Assembly: GCA_022601195.1 (NCBI GenBank)
Contig: JAHZIX010000048.1
Span: 184,727 to 248,726, forward strand
Origin: Deltaproteobacteria bacterium
Lineage (GTDB): Bacteria; Acidobacteriota; Thermoanaerobaculia; Multivoradales; JAHZIX01
DNA: 64,000 nt
Direction: 5' to 3'
Each line of letters begins with the position of its first letter. The first letter of the stretch is position 1. Below, piece after piece: positions 51,969-60,705 of this stretch. The notes under the pieces are model-generated. The model was not told the DNA's origin. It did no database searches and saw only the letters and a list, made by a program, of their open reading frames with translations. A program made the position numbers and the translations under genes.

Positions 51969-53213
51969 TCACAGGACATCAATCTCCGGAACGGCTACGA
52001 CGAACTGCCCTCCCCAGGAGCGAATCTCAGCCATTTGGTCCACAATCTCTCCCTTGAGATTCCAGGGCAGAATGAGGACGTAGTCCGGTTTGGTCTCCAG
52101 GATGCGTTCTGGCTCATAGATGGGGATTCGGGTGCCGGGCAAAAAGCAACCCTGCTTGTGGGGACTGCGGTCCACCGTGTAGTCCAGAAAATCCTCACGA
52201 ATTCCGCAATAATTCAGAAGAGTATTTCCCTTGGCAGGCGCTCCATACCCCACCACGGTGCCTCGTTCTTCTTTCACCTTGAGGAGAAATCGAAGCAGCC
52301 CCCTCTTCACCGACTGAGCCGTTTCGGCGAAAGAAAGATAGGCTTCCCGAGAGGTGAGGCCGGCCTCCTCTTCCCGCGCCAGGAGATCCTCAACACGATG
52401 GCTGACTCCCGTCTCTCCAATGGCTGTTTGCCCTTCGTGTCGACCATAGATACGCAAAGACCCACCGTGGGTGTTTAGCTCTTCGACATCGAACAAAGTC
52501 AGCCCGTGGGCAGCGAAAATCGCCCTAACCGTATGAAAGGAAAAGTAGGAGAAGTGCTCGTGGTAAATGGTATCGAATTGCCCTTCCTGCATCAGGCGCA
52601 GGAGATGAGGAAACTCCATCGTGATCACCCCACCCGGGGCAAGAACGACTTTCATCCCAGCGACGAAATCGTTCAAATCCGGGACGTGGGCCAGTACATT
52701 ATTTCCCACGAGCAAGTCGGCTCGGTACCCCTCCTCGACCAGCTGCTTCGCGGTTTCCTTCCCAAAGAACTGGACTCGCGTCGGAATGCCCGCTTTCTCC
52801 GCTACTTCCGCAACATTCCCTGCGGGTTCGATCCCCAATACCGGGAGATCCCTCGCCTTGAAATACTGCAACAAATAGCCATCGTTACTTGCCAGCTCCA
52901 TCACCAGGTGTTCTTTGCCAAGTCCAAAACGCTCAACCACCTGCGCCGCGTAGCGTTCACAATGCTCTAACCAACTATCCGAGAAAGATGAGAAATACGC
53001 ATAGTCCGAGAAGATCTTCTCCGGTGCCTCCTCCTCCGGCAACTGCACGAGAAGACAAGCGTCACAAAGGAAGACATGAAGAGGATAGAAGACCTCTGGC
53101 CGCCCCAAATTTTCTGGCTTCACATAGGAATTGGACAGGGGGGACAGGCCGAGATCGACGAAGGTCGTCTCGAGGGGTCGGGCGCAAAAACGGCAAGGAA
53201 TCGGATCTTTCAT
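51969..53213 (-). CDS. NDP-hexose C-methyltransferase (EvaC/TylCIII-like)
   Basis: 414 residues from the ATG at 53213, 1 nt after the stop of the previous gene; the frame is open 76 codons further but inside that gene. N-terminal zinc-binding domain with C-R-F-C and C-D-A-C. SAM-binding domain with E-L-A-S-N-D-G-Y-L near 108 and G-N-N-V-L-A-H-V-P-D. C-terminal domain with V-G-Y-G-A-P-A-K-G-N and D-R-S-P-H-K-Q-G, the three-domain plan of sugar C-methyltransferases. It puts a methyl branch on a 4-keto-deoxysugar nucleotide in the cytoplasm, so the pathway product is likely a branched sugar. Confidence 0.9.
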   Translation of the reverse strand: MKDPIPCRFCARPLETTFVDLGLSPLSNSYVKPENLGRPEVFYPLHVFLCDACLLVQLPEEEAPEKIFSDYAYFSSFSDSWLEHCERYAAQVVERFGLGKEHLVMELASNDGYLLQYFKARDLPVLGIEPAGNVAEVAEKAGIPTRVQFFGKETAKQLVEEGYRADLLVGNNVLAHVPDLNDFVAGMKVVLAPGGVITMEFPHLLRLMQEGQFDTIYHEHFSYFSFHTVRAIFAAHGLTLFDVEELNTHGGSLRIYGRHEGQTAIGETGVSHRVEDLLAREEEAGLTSREAYLSFAETAQSVKRGLLRFLLKVKEERGTVVGYGAPAKGNTLLNYCGIREDFLDYTVDRSPHKQGCFLPGTRIPIYEPERILETKPDYVLILPWNLKGEIVDQMAEIRSWGGQFVVAVPEIDVL

Positions 53214-53214
53214 T

Positions 53215-54018
53215 TCACCAAGTTTTCCAAGGTGGTTTGGCTTCTTTCCACAACTTATTGAGATGCAAATAGTCTCGATAGGTATCCATAGGATGCCAGA
53301 AGCCTTCATGGTGATAGACCGACATCTGGCGGTCTCGAGCCAGATTCTGTAACGGCTCGAGCTCCAGGAAATGCTCAGGATCGGAAGACAGGTACTGCAA
53401 AGCCTCCCGTTGGAAGACGAAGAAACCTCCGCTGACCACACCCTCCGCCAAGGTAGGCTTCTCGTTGAACTCCACCACCTGGCTTCCTTCTACATTCATC
53501 TCTCCATATCGGGAGGTAGGGTGAACTCCCGTAACGGTTGCGAGGCGCCCTTCTCCAAAATGAGAGTCCAACAAAGCGTCGAGATCGATACGAGCTACCG
53601 CATCGCCATAGGTAAAACAGAAAGTCGGGGTGTCGAGGTAGGACTGAACTCGATGAAGTCGCCCTCCGGTCCCCGTATCCGCTCCCGTTTCAGCACAGGT
53701 AACCTCCCAATCTTCATCGCTGTCTCGAGTATGAAACTGCGGTGCCTCGCCACTGTTCATGGAGACCGTAAAGTCTCGGTGCATCTCGTGGTAACGGAGA
53801 AAATACTGCTTGATCTCCCAGCCTTTATAACCAAGGCAGAGAATAAAACGCCGAAAACCGAACTGACCGTAGATCTTCATGATGTGCCAAAGAATCGGCT
53901 GAGTCCCAATTTCCACCATGGGTTTGGGCCGCGACACGGTTTCCTCCCGCAGCCGAGTGCCTTTTCCTCCGCACAAAATCACCACCGGTATTTCGCTGTT
54001 AGAAGGCCTGGCAATCAT
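53215..54018 (-). CDS. rfbF: Glucose-1-phosphate cytidylyltransferase
   Basis: 267 residues, the family length. Nucleotidyltransferase signature L-C-G-G-K-G-T-R-L near 15-23, R-P-K-P-M-V-E-I-G, G-Y-K-G-W-E-I-K and F-W-H-P-M-D-T are those of RfbF/DdhA. It makes CDP-glucose from CTP and glucose-1-phosphate, the entry to CDP-linked 3,6-dideoxy and branched sugars. It is the first gene of the five-gene unit; no CDP-glucose 4,6-dehydratase gene is present in the window. Confidence 0.93.
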   Translation of the reverse strand: MIARPSNSEIPVVILCGGKGTRLREETVSRPKPMVEIGTQPILWHIMKIYGQFGFRRFILCLGYKGWEIKQYFLRYHEMHRDFTVSMNSGEAPQFHTRDSDEDWEVTCAETGADTGTGGRLHRVQSYLDTPTFCFTYGDAVARIDLDALLDSHFGEGRLATVTGVHPTSRYGEMNVEGSQVVEFNEKPTLAEGVVSGGFFVFQREALQYLSSDPEHFLELEPLQNLARDRQMSVYHHEGFWHPMDTYRDYLHLNKLWKEAKPPWKTW

Positions 54019-54157
54019 GGTTCGGATGCTCCTCTCGGTGGATCGAAAAAGTCACGGTGTCGAATGGTCGGTATCGATTCGGCCGGCTTCGATTGGGTGG
54101 GTATTGTACAACCCCAGAATCCCCCTTGGGGAATGAGTCCAATCCCAATAGAAGTGC

Positions 54158-56116
54158 TCAGATGTAGCCCAGCGACTTGAGCTTGTCCAGCTCCTGCTGG
54201 TTGCGATTCTCCCCAAGGCCACCACTGCGTCCCCCGTAGCCTTGATTCAGGAAATCGAAGGAGGGTACTGTCCTCGGCGGATGAGCGGCGACGAAGGCCG
54301 GATCCAGAGCATCCCAGAGAACTTCTCCCTCGGCATCCTCTGGAATGGGTAGCCCGAGAAGGTAGAGAAGAGTTGGAAAGATATCCAATACATGAGCTTG
54401 GTCCAACACCGCACCAGCCTTCACGGGGCCACCGGCCAGCAGCAGGATGCCAGGCGGGCCATGACGATGTTGGGTGTAGAGCTTATGCACCGGGGTCGGA
54501 GAGTGACCGTGATCCGAAGCCACCACCACCACCGTCTGAGGATCGATCTTCTCCTGAAGCTGTCCAAGGAAATCGTCGAAATCACGATGCAAGTTCGGGA
54601 TGGTGTGTTTCTTCTCTGAAACCTCGTCGGCATCGACCCGCCAATAGTGACTGGGCTCGTACCACTTCCACTGCTGGTGCTGAACACTATCCGGCTCGTG
54701 GGTGTAAAAATTCACCAACCGAGGCTGGCGCCGATCCTCGAGGAGGCGAAGGAGGGCGGCAGACTGCCAATAGAAGTCCCCGCGATCGAGGATATCTCGC
54801 AACCCCCGAAACAGCCCTGGTGGCTGTAGGAAGAGAGGTAGATCTGCCACTCCGGGCTGGCCCCCGCCGCCCCCGCCAACATCTCTAGCGAAGGCATCGA
54901 GACCGTAGGCCAGAAAGTAGCTGTCCTCGACCTTTGGAGTCGGCGCCGGAAAGGAGTAGAGATAGCCATCCACGATCCCGGTAGAAATCCCCTCATGATC
55001 TGCGATTTCCCAGAGCAGTGGGGAGTGTAGAGAATACCGACTCACCAAGGTCCGGCGTACCAACCCCAAAGGCTCGGCAACATTGCTCAGCTCCTTGAAA
55101 AAAGTCCGATGTACCGGATAGATCCCCGGCGAGGTCATGCCGGGGATCTCGACTCGGTAGAAATCGTGAATACCGTGAGCTTCCACCGATCTTCCGGAGT
55201 AGATAGAGGCCCAAATCACCGCTGAGTTGGCGTCCGGAAATGTCTCCAGGGCAGCGCGGGTCCCCGTATCCACCAGGTGAGAGAAGGCTGGCAGGGCACC
55301 TACCCGCAGTAGAGGGTCGATCACCCTCCAATCAGCACCATCGAGACCGATCAAGACGACCTTGAGGGCCGATTCGGGCTCCGGCGTCGGCTTTGGAACG
55401 ATCTCCAGCGAATCGCCAAGCTCTCTCTCCGACTCGATGTCCTTGGGCTCGACGCCCCTCTCAGCCCCCTCCTGGGCGATCGTCGCGGCTACCTCGACGC
55501 CTCCCTCTGGGTCGACTTTCATTTGTCCAGCTTCCAAAACTATGACGGGTGAGCTAGCTCCAGTCCACCAGGGCTGCGCTGCCAGAACCAGTCCACTGAG
55601 GACCCCGGCACCAACGGTAGCGCCTCGCAGCCAGTTCCTACGCTCCAACCACAGCAGCCCCCAGTGCAAGAACCACGAAACCAAGGCCACCATCAAAGCG
55701 ACTATCACCGCCGCCGCGGCGAGGAAGACTGCCATGGGCAGAAAGCGGTCGACATCCTTGAGAGGCACCTGATCGTAGGTCAAGCCATAGAGAAAGAACG
55801 GCTCCCAAAATGCCAGGTTAAAAGCGAGAATCCCCCAAAATAACCCCCGCTCCTGGAGATTTTTCCGTCCTGATAGCCCCTCGTCGCCCCTTCCCCTAAG
55901 GAGGGTCTGCAATCGAGCCCATAGCCAGCCACCGAGGAACGCTGCCGCCCCCCAGGCGCCATAGAGGAAGCAGAAGGCGAGCCACACCACCACCGTATCT
56001 CGGCTGGAAGCCAAGCCGTTGTGGGCACCATGAATCCACGCCAATGGGCCGCCATAGAGCAGGGCGCCGAATAGAAAGCCCCTAGCGGGGAGAGAGTTCA
56101 GGACAGTCTTGATCAT
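54158..56116 (-). CDS. Membrane-anchored alkaline-phosphatase-superfamily protein
   Basis: 652 residues. Four or five membrane helices in the first 190 residues, an acidic linker, then a type I phosphodiesterase/nucleotide pyrophosphatase-type domain: V-V-L-I-G-L-D-G-A-D-W with a metal aspartate near 270, S-A-V-I-W-A-S-I-Y-S-G as the nucleophile segment (a serine where threonine is common), H-E-P-D-S-V-Q-H-Q and A-S-D-H-G-H-S for the remaining metal ligands. It ends in L-K-S-L-G-Y, common in the sulfatase/phosphatase group. Likely exports its domain to the periplasm to modify lipids or glycans. Confidence 0.82.
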   Translation of the reverse strand: MIKTVLNSLPARGFLFGALLYGGPLAWIHGAHNGLASSRDTVVVWLAFCFLYGAWGAAAFLGGWLWARLQTLLRGRGDEGLSGRKNLQERGLFWGILAFNLAFWEPFFLYGLTYDQVPLKDVDRFLPMAVFLAAAAVIVALMVALVSWFLHWGLLWLERRNWLRGATVGAGVLSGLVLAAQPWWTGASSPVIVLEAGQMKVDPEGGVEVAATIAQEGAERGVEPKDIESERELGDSLEIVPKPTPEPESALKVVLIGLDGADWRVIDPLLRVGALPAFSHLVDTGTRAALETFPDANSAVIWASIYSGRSVEAHGIHDFYRVEIPGMTSPGIYPVHRTFFKELSNVAEPLGLVRRTLVSRYSLHSPLLWEIADHEGISTGIVDGYLYSFPAPTPKVEDSYFLAYGLDAFARDVGGGGGGQPGVADLPLFLQPPGLFRGLRDILDRGDFYWQSAALLRLLEDRRQPRLVNFYTHEPDSVQHQQWKWYEPSHYWRVDADEVSEKKHTIPNLHRDFDDFLGQLQEKIDPQTVVVVASDHGHSPTPVHKLYTQHRHGPPGILLLAGGPVKAGAVLDQAHVLDIFPTLLYLLGLPIPEDAEGEVLWDALDPAFVAAHPPRTVPSFDFLNQGYGGRSGGLGENRNQQELDKLKSLGYI

Positions 56117-56408
56117 CGGGCTCGAAAAATCTCGAAGAGAGTAGTTGAGGTGATAGTGGCCGCCCCAAGGGTAGGCCCATAGAAGAGCAAGCTAGCAGAT
56201 TCCGGGCTGGCGGAACAAGGCAACCTTAGGTGAAGGATGATACTCACTAGAAAAGTGGCTCACCTTCTCGGTCTGTCCGACTTCTTTGAGTAAAGAGCCC
56301 TCCGGAAAGAAGCTCCCGGGGAGCAGATCTCCGGGCGACTCCCCTTAGCCTTCCCGTCAAACGCCTAATCTCGAAGTCAAGCCTGTGACGACTTGATCTT
56401 GTGACGAC

Positions 56409-57158
56409 CTAGACAGAGTGACGCGAAGGAACAGCCATGCCCCGACGATCTGCTTCTGCAGAGGCAGCCGTGCGAAGAATCCGCGAAATAGCGTGGCAGA
56501 CCACCCTGTAGATATCCTCCATTCGGCTGTCTTCCTTGTCCAGGAAGTCCTCGCTGGGTACCGAAAAGTGAAGGTCACAGAGAGGGTGCGCCGGGCTGCC
56601 GTCGACCCCTAGAAGGCCGAGAGTCTTGACGCCCTGAGCCCGAGCGAAGGACAGAGCTTTCAGACAATTCGGCGACCGGCCCGAAGCTGAAATTGCGAGC
56701 ACCGCATCCTGATCCCCGAGCTGCTCCTCCAGGCTGTTGAAAAAGGTCTCCTCAGAGCCAGGATCGCCCGCCCGGTCAGAAGTCTGACCCGGACTGCCGT
56801 TGAGACAAACGACTCGCAAAGGCGACTCCCCTGGTGGCTGAGACCCCGCGAGCTCGGTGGTGAGAAGAAGGGCGGTATTAACTCTGTTGTCGCCTCCGAC
56901 GACATAAAGAACACCACGGTTCTGACGGATGCTCTGGAACACCGCAGCGATCTCCGCTAGCCTCCTGGCGGGTAGGCCGGAAAGCAGTTCCGCAACTTCA
57001 CGGAAATGAGCAACCGCCTGTTTTTCGGCTTCGATCAACTCTTCCGCCACCGCCAAGTCGCGAAGCGGGTCGCCAGGGGTCGGCCGCAATACCATGGCCC
57101 TTCTGCCCGCAGCTCGAGCCGAATCAGATGCGGAGGAGAATTGTCTTGGCGTAGGCAT
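56409..57158 (-). CDS. SIS-domain protein, phosphoheptose-isomerase-like
   Basis: 249 residues from the ATG at 57158 (GAGG 8 nt upstream; an in-frame TTG at 57182 is less likely). The SIS fold is visible: Y-V-V-G-G-D-N-R-V-N-T-A, I-S-A-S-G-R-S-P-N-C-L-K-A-L and G-V-K-T-L-G-L-L-G near 120-190, and E-D-I-Y-R-V-V-C-H near the C-terminus, the E...H region of GmhA. The usual first loop G-N-G-G-S-A-A is G-G-D-N-R-V-N here, so the substrate may differ from sedoheptulose-7-phosphate. Monocistronic on the minus strand. Confidence 0.78.
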   Translation of the reverse strand: MPTPRQFSSASDSARAAGRRAMVLRPTPGDPLRDLAVAEELIEAEKQAVAHFREVAELLSGLPARRLAEIAAVFQSIRQNRGVLYVVGGDNRVNTALLLTTELAGSQPPGESPLRVVCLNGSPGQTSDRAGDPGSEETFFNSLEEQLGDQDAVLAISASGRSPNCLKALSFARAQGVKTLGLLGVDGSPAHPLCDLHFSVPSEDFLDKEDSRMEDIYRVVCHAISRILRTAASAEADRRGMAVPSRHSV

Positions 57159-57526
57159 CTTAAAAACCTCAAATTTTGGCAAGATTCCTCGAGGTCCACT
57201 GGCGGATGGGTGGACAGGGCGGGAAGCTCTCTCGTCGCCATGACGGAACTCTCCCTGAATGCCGCCGCTTCAGAAAGAACCACCTCGTAACCGGTCGCTC
57301 CAAAGCCCCCAGCCCTTCCTCAGATGGCTCTCTAGTTTGGGGTTCTTCGGATCGTCCTCAGAGTTTTTCAAGAAACCATCCTAAAGAACATTCTTATTCC
57401 GCATTGTAACCATTAGCTCCACAAGCCTGTCAACACGAAAAAGACCAGGAGGTTCAGAGCTCAACAGCGGAGTTGAGATCATCTCTATTGCCGGTACTGA
57501 CTCGTTCGCCTCTCTCGGAAGGTACA
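57159..57526. other. Intergenic region with inverted repeat between divergent genes
   Basis: About 370 bp between the SIS and GT-C genes. An inverted repeat CTCAAC/GTTGAG with a 6-nt spacer stands at 57460-57477, 50 bp before the ATG at 57527, a possible operator. No gene is supported. Confidence 0.5.
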
Positions 57527-59311
57527 ATGCGACCGATGCGCATCTCCTGGAGTTGGCTCCCACTGGTCATTTTGCTCGCCGCAACCTTGCTAGGAGCGAT
57601 GACCTTCGACCGCGAAGACTGGCCGGGCATTCGAGGCGACGAAGCGACTTACCTCATGGCTGCCCAAAGCTTGGCCTGGGACTACGACCTCGAGTACTCA
57701 AAGCAGGACTTCGATCGCTTCGTGGGGCACTGGCAACATCAACCGGAAGGCTTGATTCTCCAAAAACATGGATCCGCCGACGGTCTGACCTACGGCAAGC
57801 CGGCCCTCTACCCGCTGGTTTTGGCCCCTTTTTTACGACTCTCTCCCCTTCGTGGCCCCTTTATCGCCAATGCGCTGCTACTGGCTCTCGCCGGGTTCGC
57901 TGCGGCCGTAAGCCTTCGCCGATCTGTCGGTGCTGGGGCGCCGGTTTTAGTGGCGGCTTTTCTATTCGCCTCCGTCTCCTTTGCTCACGTGTTTTGGGTC
58001 CATGCGGACCTCTTCCTCATGAGCCTCGTGGCCCTCGCCCTTTCCCTAGCTTACGGAGGGGTCCAACAGGGAGGCAGATTCACCGAGATCTATCAAGACG
58101 TCACCAGCCAAAGTAGCCGTAGCTTCGTCCTTCGCTGGTTGTGGGTGGGCATCCTACTGGGGGTCGTCGCTCTCTCCCGACCGTTCTATGGAACGTTGCT
58201 GCTGCCTGCAGCCCTGGCGGTTCCTGCGGTCAGAAGACGCCAAGGGTTGCTGGCCCTGACCTTGGGAGCAGGGGCATTGGTCCTGGCCGCGAGCGCCATC
58301 AATTTTTCCGTTCGCGGAACCTGGAGCAGCTACGGGGGGGAGCGCCAAGGCTTTTATTCCTACACAGGCTTCCCGGAGGTCGACTTGCCAGCGGATCGCT
58401 GGCAGGACGACCCACAACTGCGAGGCGCCTCTTGGGTGCGACCGGGTTTCTGGAAAATGGGATTCGATCTCGCTCAAACCGGTTGGAACGTCGCCTACTC
58501 GCTAGTGGGTCGCCACGTAGGAATCCTGCCCTATTTCCTGCCCTTCCTGATCGGGTTCTTTGCCTTTCGTTCCGGCAGCCACCGTTGGTCTCTCCTGTTG
58601 GCCGTTGCCCTCGCCTTGAGTTGTTTTTTCTACCTGCGGCCGTTCAATTTTTGGGGAGGAGGAGATTCCATCGGCAATCGATATTTCCTGCCCCTCTACC
58701 CAGCCTTCTGGTTCCTCGCTTCCGGGCCTCGGAGCAGCGCTTGGGCCGCCAAGGCGGCCTTGGCAGTGGCATTGGTTGCGGGACCCTTTCTCTGGCCCCT
58801 GTGGTCCCAGCCTCGGGCCTATCCGGTGGATCCCGACGGCGGTTACCACTACGTGTCGGCCCTCGCAGAGCGTTGGTTGCCCTATGAGACGACCCAGAGC
58901 CACCTCAAGCCCTCTGGACATGAAGACCTGACTCAGAACGGCCTGTGGGTGAAACCTCTGACACCGCAGCTGACCCCTCTGCCTCCAGGCAGCTGGCTGC
59001 ACCTCGAGGGTGGAGCCGAGGCTCGGCTACTCCTTGGGTTCAGCCGCCCCCTGGACACCCTACTTCTGGATTTCCGCTCTCCCCCTCCAGCTCGTCTAGA
59101 GGTCGAAGGGGGAGACTTGGGAGAAACTGCATTCCTTGGTGATGGGACGGCCCGATTCCAAATCGTCCTACCCAAAGAGCGAGCTCGCCACCGCATGTGG
59201 TGGACCAACAACGATGTCTTTCTCTACACCCTGAGCTTTCACCTTCCACCGGACGACCCTAGCTTGAAGGCGGGGGCGACCTTTCAGTTCCGGCCAGGAA
59301 CCCCAAAGTGA
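57527..59311 (+). CDS. GT-C-type membrane protein, paralogue of 40981-43347
   Basis: 594 residues from the ATG at 57527 (GGAAGG 5 nt upstream). Signal-anchor helix, R-G-D-E-A-T-Y-L-M-A near 37 (the GT-C acidic motif; A-D-E-S-A-Y-Y-L-M-A in the paralogue), Y-G-K-P, about ten helices, and F-N-F-W-G-G-G-D-S-I-G-N-R-Y-F near 380 matching the paralogue's F-N-W-H-G-G-G-G-F-I-G-N-R-Y-F. A soluble beta-rich C-terminal region (about 480-594) is shorter and lacks the Ig-like tail. Role as for the paralogue: membrane sugar transfer, substrate unknown. Four bp before mltA. Confidence 0.78.
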   Translation: MRPMRISWSWLPLVILLAATLLGAMTFDREDWPGIRGDEATYLMAAQSLAWDYDLEYSKQDFDRFVGHWQHQPEGLILQKHGSADGLTYGKPALYPLVLAPFLRLSPLRGPFIANALLLALAGFAAAVSLRRSVGAGAPVLVAAFLFASVSFAHVFWVHADLFLMSLVALALSLAYGGVQQGGRFTEIYQDVTSQSSRSFVLRWLWVGILLGVVALSRPFYGTLLLPAALAVPAVRRRQGLLALTLGAGALVLAASAINFSVRGTWSSYGGERQGFYSYTGFPEVDLPADRWQDDPQLRGASWVRPGFWKMGFDLAQTGWNVAYSLVGRHVGILPYFLPFLIGFFAFRSGSHRWSLLLAVALALSCFFYLRPFNFWGGGDSIGNRYFLPLYPAFWFLASGPRSSAWAAKAALAVALVAGPFLWPLWSQPRAYPVDPDGGYHYVSALAERWLPYETTQSHLKPSGHEDLTQNGLWVKPLTPQLTPLPPGSWLHLEGGAEARLLLGFSRPLDTLLLDFRSPPPARLEVEGGDLGETAFLGDGTARFQIVLPKERARHRMWWTNNDVFLYTLSFHLPPDDPSLKAGATFQFRPGTPK

Positions 59312-59315
59312 ATTC

Positions 59316-60620
59316 ATGAATAGTTACCAGCAGCGTAGACCTTGGCCGAGGCTCACCGTGTTTTTTGCCCTTCTGGCACTGGTGACCTCGAGCCTCTCTG
59401 TCTGGGCTCTGTGGCAGCTAAGAATCTCCGAGAGAAGCGTCGAAGAAGAAGTCGTCGATCCTCCCATGGAGCCACAGCCAGTCCCCTTAGAGGACCGTAG
59501 AGTCCTGGTACCCACCGGGTTCGAGACCCTGCCGGGCTGGGAATTAGACGACCTCTCCCAAGCCCTGCCCCCCTTCCGCGCCTCCTGCCAGCGATTCCGG
59601 CGCCGCGGAGCTGAAGCTACGGTACGGCCCTTGGAGGTGGGAGGCCTGACCGGGGACTGGTCCAGAGCTTGCCAACTGGCTAGCCAAGTTCCAGCCGGAA
59701 GCGCCGCCGCTCGCGCCTTCTTCGAAGCGGAGTTTCGCCCCTTCCAAATTCTCAACAACGACCAAAGTGAGGGGCTATTCACCGGCTATTACGAAGCGAC
59801 CCTTCGAGGCAGCCGCAAGCGTCACGGCACCTATACCTATCCGCTATATCGCCGTCCCAAAGAGCTCGTATCCATAGACCTGGGTCAGTTCCGTGAGGAT
59901 CTCAAGGGCCGGCGCTTGGCCGGAACAGTAAAAGGGGGTCGCCTTCACCCCTACTCGGATCGAGCCGCAATCGACGCCGGAGCCATGGCTGGTCGAGGTC
60001 TCGAGCTCGTCTGGGTGGATGATCCCATCGATGCCTTCTTCCTCCACATTCAAGGCTCTGGCCGAGTCGAGTTACCACAGGGTGGGAGTATGCGCGTCGG
60101 CTATGCCGATCAGAACGGCCACCCCTATTTCGCCATCGGTCGGGATCTGGTGACCCGAGGTGAGCTCTCTTTGGAAGAAGTTTCTATGCAGAGCATTCGA
60201 AGGTGGTTGGAGAGCCACCCAGGGGAAGCGGCTTCCGTATTGGAAAAAAACCCCTCCTACATTTTCTTCCGGGAGCTCGAGGGGGCCGGCCCGGTAGGAA
60301 GCCAAGGAGCGGTGCTCACACCGCGGCGATCCCTAGCTATCGATCGGAAGTTTCTTCCCCTTGGTGCTCCTATGTGGCTCGATGCGGAGGCCCCCGCCCC
60401 CGACCCGGAGCTTCCCGACGAGCCCCTTCGTCAGCTCATGATTGCCCAGGACACGGGGGGTGCCATTCGCGGACCGGTGCGAGGAGATATCTTCTGGGGT
60501 CATGGAGAAGAAGCTACACAACGAGCCGGCCGCATGAAGCACCGAGGGCGCCTATGGCTCCTACTGCCGACTTCCGTGGCTGACAAACTCTCTCTTGCCG
60601 CGGCTTCTGCGGACGGTTGA
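59316..60620 (+). CDS. mltA: Membrane-bound lytic murein transglycosylase A
   Basis: 434 residues. N-terminal membrane helix (about 11-33) without a lipobox cysteine, so anchored rather than lipoprotein as in E. coli. MltA signatures: L-F-T-G-Y-Y-E-A near 150, Y-S-D-R-A-A-I-D, D-D-P-I-D-A-F-F-L-H-I-Q-G-S-G-R near 238, V-G-Y-A-D-Q-N-G-H-P-Y, and the 3D domain A-Q-D-T-G-G-A-I-R-G with the catalytic aspartate in R-G-D-I-F-W-G. It cleaves peptidoglycan glycan strands to 1,6-anhydro ends. Confidence 0.93.
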   Translation: MNSYQQRRPWPRLTVFFALLALVTSSLSVWALWQLRISERSVEEEVVDPPMEPQPVPLEDRRVLVPTGFETLPGWELDDLSQALPPFRASCQRFRRRGAEATVRPLEVGGLTGDWSRACQLASQVPAGSAAARAFFEAEFRPFQILNNDQSEGLFTGYYEATLRGSRKRHGTYTYPLYRRPKELVSIDLGQFREDLKGRRLAGTVKGGRLHPYSDRAAIDAGAMAGRGLELVWVDDPIDAFFLHIQGSGRVELPQGGSMRVGYADQNGHPYFAIGRDLVTRGELSLEEVSMQSIRRWLESHPGEAASVLEKNPSYIFFRELEGAGPVGSQGAVLTPRRSLAIDRKFLPLGAPMWLDAEAPAPDPELPDEPLRQLMIAQDTGGAIRGPVRGDIFWGHGEEATQRAGRMKHRGRLWLLLPTSVADKLSLAAASADG

Positions 60621-60637
60621 TGACTGACGACTGCGAC

Positions 60638-60665
60638 TGGCGGGCCGTTACTTTGAAACCCGCCA
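60638..60665. terminator. Possible bidirectional terminator hairpin between convergent genes
   Basis: TGGCGGG (60638-60644) pairs perfectly with CCCGCCA (60659-60665), 7 bp with a 14-nt loop, located 18 nt after the mltA stop and 41 nt after the stop of the opposite gene. There is no T-run on either strand, so it may be a stability or roadblock hairpin. Confidence 0.4.
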
Positions 60666-60705
60666 ACGAGGCGCCTCGCCTTGATCGGGCCACTGTGCTT
60701 TGGAG

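Noticed and set aside
53214..53441. N-terminal extension of the sugar C-methyltransferase
   Set aside because: Lies inside rfbF; the zinc-binding domain begins directly at the ATG at 53213.
56312..56324. GCTCC/GGAGC inverted repeat upstream of 56116
   Set aside because: Short, isolated and frequent by chance in GC-rich DNA.
60665..60680. CGAGGCGCCTCG palindrome as terminator
   Set aside because: A perfect palindrome with no loop; cannot form a stable hairpin by itself.
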